Source: Rhizobium skierniewicense
Lineage (GTDB): Bacteria; Pseudomonadota; Alphaproteobacteria; Rhizobiales; Rhizobiaceae
Assembly (NCBI RefSeq): GCF_014196515.1
Contig: NZ_JACIDV010000003.1
Span: 124,001-188,000, forward strand
DNA: 64,000 bases
Direction of reading: 5' to 3'
Made by a program: the position numbers and the translations under genes. Positions 59,634-64,000 of the stretch are shown one piece after another. The notes below the pieces were generated by a model, which ran no database searches, was not told the origin of the DNA, and worked only from the letters and a program-made list of their open reading frames with translations. Position 1 is the first letter of the stretch. Every line of letters starts with the position of its first letter.

Positions 59634-60470
59634 ATGAAGCGCACGTCTCCCATTCTCATATTTGCTGTGATCGTGCTTTTGCTCGCAGCATTTGTCGCAA
59701 TTGTCGGTAACATCTTCACATCGCACGGCGTCACGCAGCAAAACCTGCTGGCGCGCCTGAAACCGCCAGCATTTCTGGGCGGGAATCCCGATTTCCCCCT
59801 TGGTACCGATCGTATTGGTCGCGACATGGTGGCCCGCGTTATCGCCGGTCTGCAAATGTCTCTGACGGTGGCAGTCGCAGGCACCATTATCGGAGCCGTG
59901 TTCGGCTCCCTCATCGGCTTTGTTGCCGCACATTTTCGGGGCTGGGTCGATGAAGTGCTGATGATGCTGGTCGATTTTCAGGCATCGCTGCCGTTTATCC
60001 TGATTACGCTGACCTTGCTGGCATTCTTCGGTAACAGCCTCACCCTGTTTATCCTGTTGATGGGACTGTTCGGATGGGAAAAATATGCCCGTCTTGCCAG
60101 AGGTGTGGTGCTTTCGGCGGTCAATCAACCCTATGCCAAGGCAATCGTCGCGCTTGGAGCGGGAAACAGCAGGCTGTACTTGCGACATGTGCTGCCAAAT
60201 GTCGCCAGCGCGCTGATCGTGCAGGTCACGCTGACCTTTCCGCAGATCATTCTGCTTGAGACGTCACTGAGCTTTTTGGGCCTTGGCATTCAGGCGCCTC
60301 AGACAAGCCTCGGCCAGATCCTTGGCGACGGCCGTGACTATCTCTCGACCGCCTGGTGGATTTCGGTTTGGCCCGGCACGGTCATTTTCCTCGTAACACT
60401 GTCAATGAGCATTGTCGGCGACTGGCTGCGTGACCGGCTTGATCCGATGCTACAGGGCCGAAACGCATAA
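59634..60470 (+). CDS. Peptide-type ABC transporter permease (DppC family)
   Basis: 278 aa from the ATG at 59634 (AGGA 8 nt upstream); an upstream frame of 13 codons overlaps the previous gene and is unlikely. Markers are FPLGTDRIGRDMVARVIAGLQMSL, the EAA loop AKAIVALGAGNSRLYLRHVLPN, and the tail GDWLRDRLDPML. Partner of the preceding permease. Confidence 0.93.
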   Translation: MKRTSPILIFAVIVLLLAAFVAIVGNIFTSHGVTQQNLLARLKPPAFLGGNPDFPLGTDRIGRDMVARVIAGLQMSLTVAVAGTIIGAVFGSLIGFVAAHFRGWVDEVLMMLVDFQASLPFILITLTLLAFFGNSLTLFILLMGLFGWEKYARLARGVVLSAVNQPYAKAIVALGAGNSRLYLRHVLPNVASALIVQVTLTFPQIILLETSLSFLGLGIQAPQTSLGQILGDGRDYLSTAWWISVWPGTVIFLVTLSMSIVGDWLRDRLDPMLQGRNA

Positions 60471-60497
60471 ATAGAACGCGACCAAGGAGCGTAGAAT

Positions 60498-62075
60498 ATG
60501 TTTACCAGGCGTGAAGTTGGAAGTCTTTTTCTCGCAGCGGGCGCGGTTACCCTCGCGGGCCGTGTGCCATTGGCGCAGGCCCGGCAGCGACCAACCCTCA
60601 ACATCGCAGTTGATAATCTATGGGCCACGATGGCGCCCATCAACGGCATCTCCACGACATCGCGTCGCATTTTCCCCAATTTCTACGACACGCTGGTCGA
60701 GCGCGATTACATCAATGATGAGAACGGTCTGATCTTCGCTCCCAAGCTTGCGACAAAATGGGAGCAGAAGGGAAATATCTGGTCATTCACGCTGCGCGAA
60801 GGCGTGAAATTCCACGATGGCAGTGAAATGACAGCCGAAGATGCGGTCTTTACCCTGTCACCTGAGCGCCTTTGGGGCGAAAAACCGTTCGAACCGCGCG
60901 GTAAGACGTTTACGGCGGGATTCAAACGTGTCGAAGCGACCGGAAAATATACGTTCGAGATCGAGACCGTGGCACCTGACCCCAATATCCCGGCCAAACT
61001 GACGGGTTACGTCGGTTTCGTCGTTCCGAAAAAATACTATCTGGAAGTGGGCGTCGATGCCTTTGGCCAGAAGCCCATCGGGACAGGACCTTACAAGGTT
61101 ACGACGTTTCGGTCCGGCGAGATCATGGTGCTGGAGGCGTTTGACGACTATTGGGCGGGGCCACCGCCGGCTCAGACAATCAACTGGAAAATCATTCCGG
61201 AATTTGCCGCCCGCATGGCAGGTCTCGTGTCCAAGGAATTCGACTTCATCGTCAACATTCCCACCGATCAGGAAGCCTCTCTTGAGAGCTATGACGGTGT
61301 GACGCTGAAGCGTGTCCTGGCGGATAATTATCCCGCACTTGCATTCAATACACGGCCCGATCCGGTCGACAATCCGCTTGTCGATCCCAACCTTCGCTAT
61401 GCGATGGTGCAGGCGATCGACATGAACGCCATCGTGCAGGCGCTGTTCAATGGAACGACCGAGCACCCGGCGGTGCCGTTCAACTTCAAGGAATATGGCA
61501 AGTTTTACGACCCGAATTTGCCGGTCAAGCTGCCCTATGATGTGGAAGCTGCCAAGGCGCTGGTCGCAAAGACAAAATACAAAGGGGAACCTTTGCTCTG
61601 GCACATCACGCGCCAGTTCTATCCGAACTACGAAGCTGCAGCCGAAATCATGATTGAGCAATGGCGTGAAATCGGCGTCAATGTTCAGGCTCAGGTGTTG
61701 GACAATTTCGAGCTGGTTTATCGCAGGCCGTACCACATGATGAACATGTCGATGAGCTCGGACTTCATTCCGGGTGATCCCTATCAGCCACTCTGGCTCG
61801 ATTGGGGCCCAACGGCGTCCCGTTCGACGGCGACCTGGAAGACCTGGGATCCAACCCCCGAGTTCATCGAACTCGGCAAGAAATTCGATGCCACGACGGA
61901 GTTCGAAGACCGGAAAAAGGCCTATCTGGCGCTTTCGGATGAATGGCAGCGGGTAACGCCCGGGTACTATTTCTGGAAGAGCGTCTATAATTGTGCGCAT
62001 CGGGACGGGATAGAGTTCCGCCTCAAGCCCAATGGCGAAATGCGCATCTACGGCGATTACTTCAAGTTCGTATGA
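60498..62075 (+). CDS. Peptide-type ABC transporter binding protein (SBP family 5)
   Basis: 525 aa, AGGAG 8 nt before the ATG. The signal peptide has a twin-arginine look (FTRREVGSLFLAAGAVTLAG) and ends near PLAQA. Family motifs are LATKWEQKGNIWSFTLREGVKFHDGSEMTAEDAVFTL and FGQKPIGTGPYKVT. The stop overlaps the next start (ATGA). The ligand is unknown and need not be a peptide; other members bind opines, sugars or amides. Confidence 0.93.
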   Translation: MFTRREVGSLFLAAGAVTLAGRVPLAQARQRPTLNIAVDNLWATMAPINGISTTSRRIFPNFYDTLVERDYINDENGLIFAPKLATKWEQKGNIWSFTLREGVKFHDGSEMTAEDAVFTLSPERLWGEKPFEPRGKTFTAGFKRVEATGKYTFEIETVAPDPNIPAKLTGYVGFVVPKKYYLEVGVDAFGQKPIGTGPYKVTTFRSGEIMVLEAFDDYWAGPPPAQTINWKIIPEFAARMAGLVSKEFDFIVNIPTDQEASLESYDGVTLKRVLADNYPALAFNTRPDPVDNPLVDPNLRYAMVQAIDMNAIVQALFNGTTEHPAVPFNFKEYGKFYDPNLPVKLPYDVEAAKALVAKTKYKGEPLLWHITRQFYPNYEAAAEIMIEQWREIGVNVQAQVLDNFELVYRRPYHMMNMSMSSDFIPGDPYQPLWLDWGPTASRSTATWKTWDPTPEFIELGKKFDATTEFEDRKKAYLALSDEWQRVTPGYYFWKSVYNCAHRDGIEFRLKPNGEMRIYGDYFKFV

Positions 62076-62899
62076 TGGCAACCGTGCAGAAAAATGCCCT
62101 CAAGGACATGACGTTCGCGGAGTTTCGCGAACGCCTTCCTGAAAAGCCCGTCATGCTGCTTCCTTTCGGGAGCCAGGAAGAGCAAGGGCCTCATGCTCCG
62201 ATGGGGGATTTCATGCTGACTGAGGCCATCGCGCTCAAGGTCGCCGAACTGTCAGGCGCTGTCGCTGCTCCGACCATTCCCTTTGGTTATGCGGATTTTT
62301 TCAAAACGATCCCGGGTGGCATCCAGTTGAGGCCATCGACATTTTCGGCTGTCGTTGAGGATATGGTCAACGCCTTCCTGGACCACGGTATAGAGCATAT
62401 CTTGATCCTTAACGGTCACACGACGAATGCATCGCTGATCGATCAGGCGGTGCGCCGCATTCGGGCAGAGCGTGGCGTGTCAGTGGCGTCTATCAATCTG
62501 TGGCAGTCCATACCGGACACCTTGTGGAAAGATCTTTATGGTCCTGCGGTGGCCGAGGCACGCGGTCACGGCGGCGAACCTCTAACCTCGGTGTACATGC
62601 ACCTGTTCCCGGATTTGCTGCGAATGGACCTCAGAAAACCGGCAGGTCGTGCCAAGGCATTCGGACTTCCCACCGGCGGCGTCAACACTGTGCAGTTCGA
62701 GGGCATGCCGGTTCATGTGCCGCTCAACTGCCATGAAGTGAACGCCGACGGCATGCTGGGTGGGGACCCCGAACTGGCAAGCGCCGAAAACGGCCAGCGG
62801 ATCGTCGAACATCTCGTCGGTTTCTGCAGCCGGTTTGTCGACCATATGCGCGCGTGGGATATGCGCTCCCCTTCCCACCAGACACAAAAGGCGATGTGA
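62072..62899 (+). CDS. Creatininase-family amidohydrolase
   Basis: 275 aa; the start is one of two adjacent ATGs (62072/62075) overlapping the binding-protein stop. Metal-site segments of the family are present: SQEEQGPHAPMGDF, LNGHTTNASL and EARGHGGEPLTS. Members open cyclic amides (creatinine) or cleave formamide-type bonds in cofactor and mycofactocin pathways. Its place between importer genes suggests it acts on the imported compound. Confidence 0.88.
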   Translation: MMATVQKNALKDMTFAEFRERLPEKPVMLLPFGSQEEQGPHAPMGDFMLTEAIALKVAELSGAVAAPTIPFGYADFFKTIPGGIQLRPSTFSAVVEDMVNAFLDHGIEHILILNGHTTNASLIDQAVRRIRAERGVSVASINLWQSIPDTLWKDLYGPAVAEARGHGGEPLTSVYMHLFPDLLRMDLRKPAGRAKAFGLPTGGVNTVQFEGMPVHVPLNCHEVNADGMLGGDPELASAENGQRIVEHLVGFCSRFVDHMRAWDMRSPSHQTQKAM

Positions 62900-62901
62900 C
62901 C

Positions 62902-64000
62902 ATGAGTGACGTAAGGTTATCGATCGATCATCTGAGCGTTCCCTTGCCTCAAGGCGCGGACCGTGGTTTTGCCGTCGAAGATTTGTCTCTCAGCGTCGCC
63001 AAGGGCGAGATTCTGTGCATCGTCGGAGAATCCGGGTCGGGAAAATCCCTGACGGCATTGGCGACCATGGGGTTATTGCCCAGCAATCTCGGCAAACCGA
63101 TCGGTCAGGTGATGTTCGAAAACAAGAACCTCCTGACGATAGACGACGCGGCGCGGCGCGGCATCACCGGCCGCAGCATTGCCATGATTTTTCAGGAACC
63201 AACGGCGGCACTCAATCCCATCTTCAGGATTGGCGAACAGGTGTCCGAGGCGTTTCGCGTTCACACATCACTGTCGAAATCCCAGATCAAGGAACGGGTC
63301 ATCAAGCTGTTTGAGGAAGTGCATCTGCCCAACCCGGAGCAGATCTTCCATTCCTATCCGCACCAATTATCCGGTGGGCAGTGCCAGCGTGTGATGATTG
63401 CCACGGCACTGGCGCTCAATCCGTCGGTCCTGATTGCCGATGAACCGACGACGGCACTCGATGTCACCACGCAAGCGCAAATCCTGAAGCTGATGCTTGA
63501 ATTGCGGGAGCGGCATGAAACGGGCATCATTTTCATCACGCATGATTTTGGCGTGGTGGCGGAGATTGCGGATCGCGTGGCCGTGATGCAAAAGGGAAAA
63601 CTCGTCGAGATCGGTACCCGTGATGATGTGCTTAATCATCCGCGACAGGATTATACAAAACGATTATTGGCAGCGGTTCCGACACTGACGCCGCGAAAAG
63701 AACGCGAAGGGTTGGGCACGCCTGTTCTGATTGCCAAAAACATCATCAAGACGTTTTCGATGTCGGGCGTGTTTGGCTCAGGTCGTGTCGTCAAGGCTGT
63801 GGACAATGTCGACATCACCATTCGCAGAGGTGAAACGCTTGGACTGGTCGGTGAATCCGGCTCAGGAAAATCGACGCTGGCGCAATGCGTGATCCGGCTC
63901 GTCCAGCCTGAAAGCGGCGATATCGTCATTTCCGATGGTGATTTCTCCGGCCTGCGCGGCAAATCGCTGCGCGAGGCTCGGCGCAAGGTCCAGATCGTTT
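62902..64000 (+). CDS. Peptide-type ABC transporter, fused double ATP-binding protein (3' end missing)
   Basis: The frame is open from the ATG at 62902 to the right edge (366 codons visible). The first ATPase has [43 protein letters not shown] and [12 protein letters not shown]. After a linker (about residues 260-275), a second domain starts ([12 protein letters not shown]) with Walker [13 protein letters not shown]. It is thus a DppD-DppF fusion of the GsiA/YejF kind. It lies 2 nt beyond the creatininase-type stop. Confidence 0.93.
   Translation, partial: MSDVRLSIDHLSVPLPQGADRGFAVEDLSLSVAKGEILCIVGESGSGKSLTALATMGLLPSNLGKPIGQVMFENKNLLTIDDAARRGITGRSIAMIFQEPTAALNPIFRIGEQVSEAFRVHTSLSKSQIKERVIKLFEEVHLPNPEQIFHSYPHQLSGGQCQRVMIATALALNPSVLIADEPTTALDVTTQAQILKLMLELRERHETGIIFITHDFGVVAEIADRVAVMQKGKLVEIGTRDDVLNHPRQDYTKRLLAAVPTLTPRKEREGLGTPVLIAKNIIKTFSMSGVFGSGRVVKAVDNVDITIRRGETLGLVGESGSGKSTLAQCVIRLVQPESGDIVISDGDFSGLRGKSLREARRKVQIV

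Overview
The window is a 64 kb piece of a GC-rich alphaproteobacterial genome, most likely a member of the Rhizobiaceae (Agrobacterium/Rhizobium). The grounds are the gene order secA <-> ppiC-argJ-GNAT-mutT, a PruR-DcpA pterin/c-di-GMP pair as described in Agrobacterium tumefaciens, a RirA-type iron box (TGA-N9-TCA), prsDE-type secretion genes, an FMN riboswitch before ribB, TTGAC-type promoters, and palindromic intergenic repeats of the rhizobial kind. No rRNA, tRNA, insertion sequence, prophage or CRISPR array was seen. It reads as ordinary chromosome or chromid sequence with several transport and stress modules.

Layout. 1-6.9 kb: bacterial alpha-2-macroglobulin (left end cut off) overlapping pbpC, an envelope defence and repair pair. 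7.0-12.1 kb: an iron-siderophore-type ABC transporter with two tandem paralogous binding proteins, a RirA-type operator over the promoter, and a divergent methyltransferase. 12.7-18.1 kb: a complete dipeptide-type ABC operon (dppABCDF) with a strong hairpin after the binding-protein gene. 18.4-22.7 kb: a probably Tat-exported Fe/Mn superoxide dismutase, then a polyol/sugar trio (xylitol-type dehydrogenase, TIM-barrel isomerase, Gfo/Idh/MocA oxidoreductase). 23-26.7 kb: a small protein, a class-V aminotransferase, a CelD-like acetyltransferase and an EamA transporter. 27-33.8 kb: secA diverging from ppiC-argJ-GNAT-mutT and a one-TM small protein. 33.8-37.2 kb: divergent oxyR/katG. 37.4-39.9 kb: pruR-dcpA. 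39.9-41.9 kb: a tetR-mpaB-like operon with an obvious palindromic operator array.

42-45.2 kb: type I secretion ABC protein and HlyD-like adaptor without an adjacent substrate. 45.5-49.4 kb: a chemoreceptor, a GntR regulator and a DHDPS-family aldolase. 49.4-50.4 kb: ribB under an FMN riboswitch. 50.6-51.9 kb: an orphan Tad-like surface protein. 52.2-55.2 kb: a large KatE catalase and a 1-Cys peroxiredoxin, convergent. 55.3-57.6 kb: short-ORF candidates, an ABC exporter and a remnant of a flavin monooxygenase. 57.6-64 kb: a LysR regulator divergent from a second peptide-type ABC operon that contains a creatininase-family hydrolase and a fused double ATPase running off the right edge.

Three themes recur. 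The first is oxidative stress (SOD, OxyR/KatG, KatE, peroxiredoxin). The second is scavenging by ABC importers (iron, peptides, a second peptide/amide system). The third is surface and signalling behaviour (PruR-DcpA, chemoreceptor, T1SS, Tad-like protein). The least explained parts are the iron locus with two cysteine-pair binding proteins plus methyltransferase, the tetR-mpaB operator array, the creatininase-linked transporter, and the leader region before the ABC exporter.
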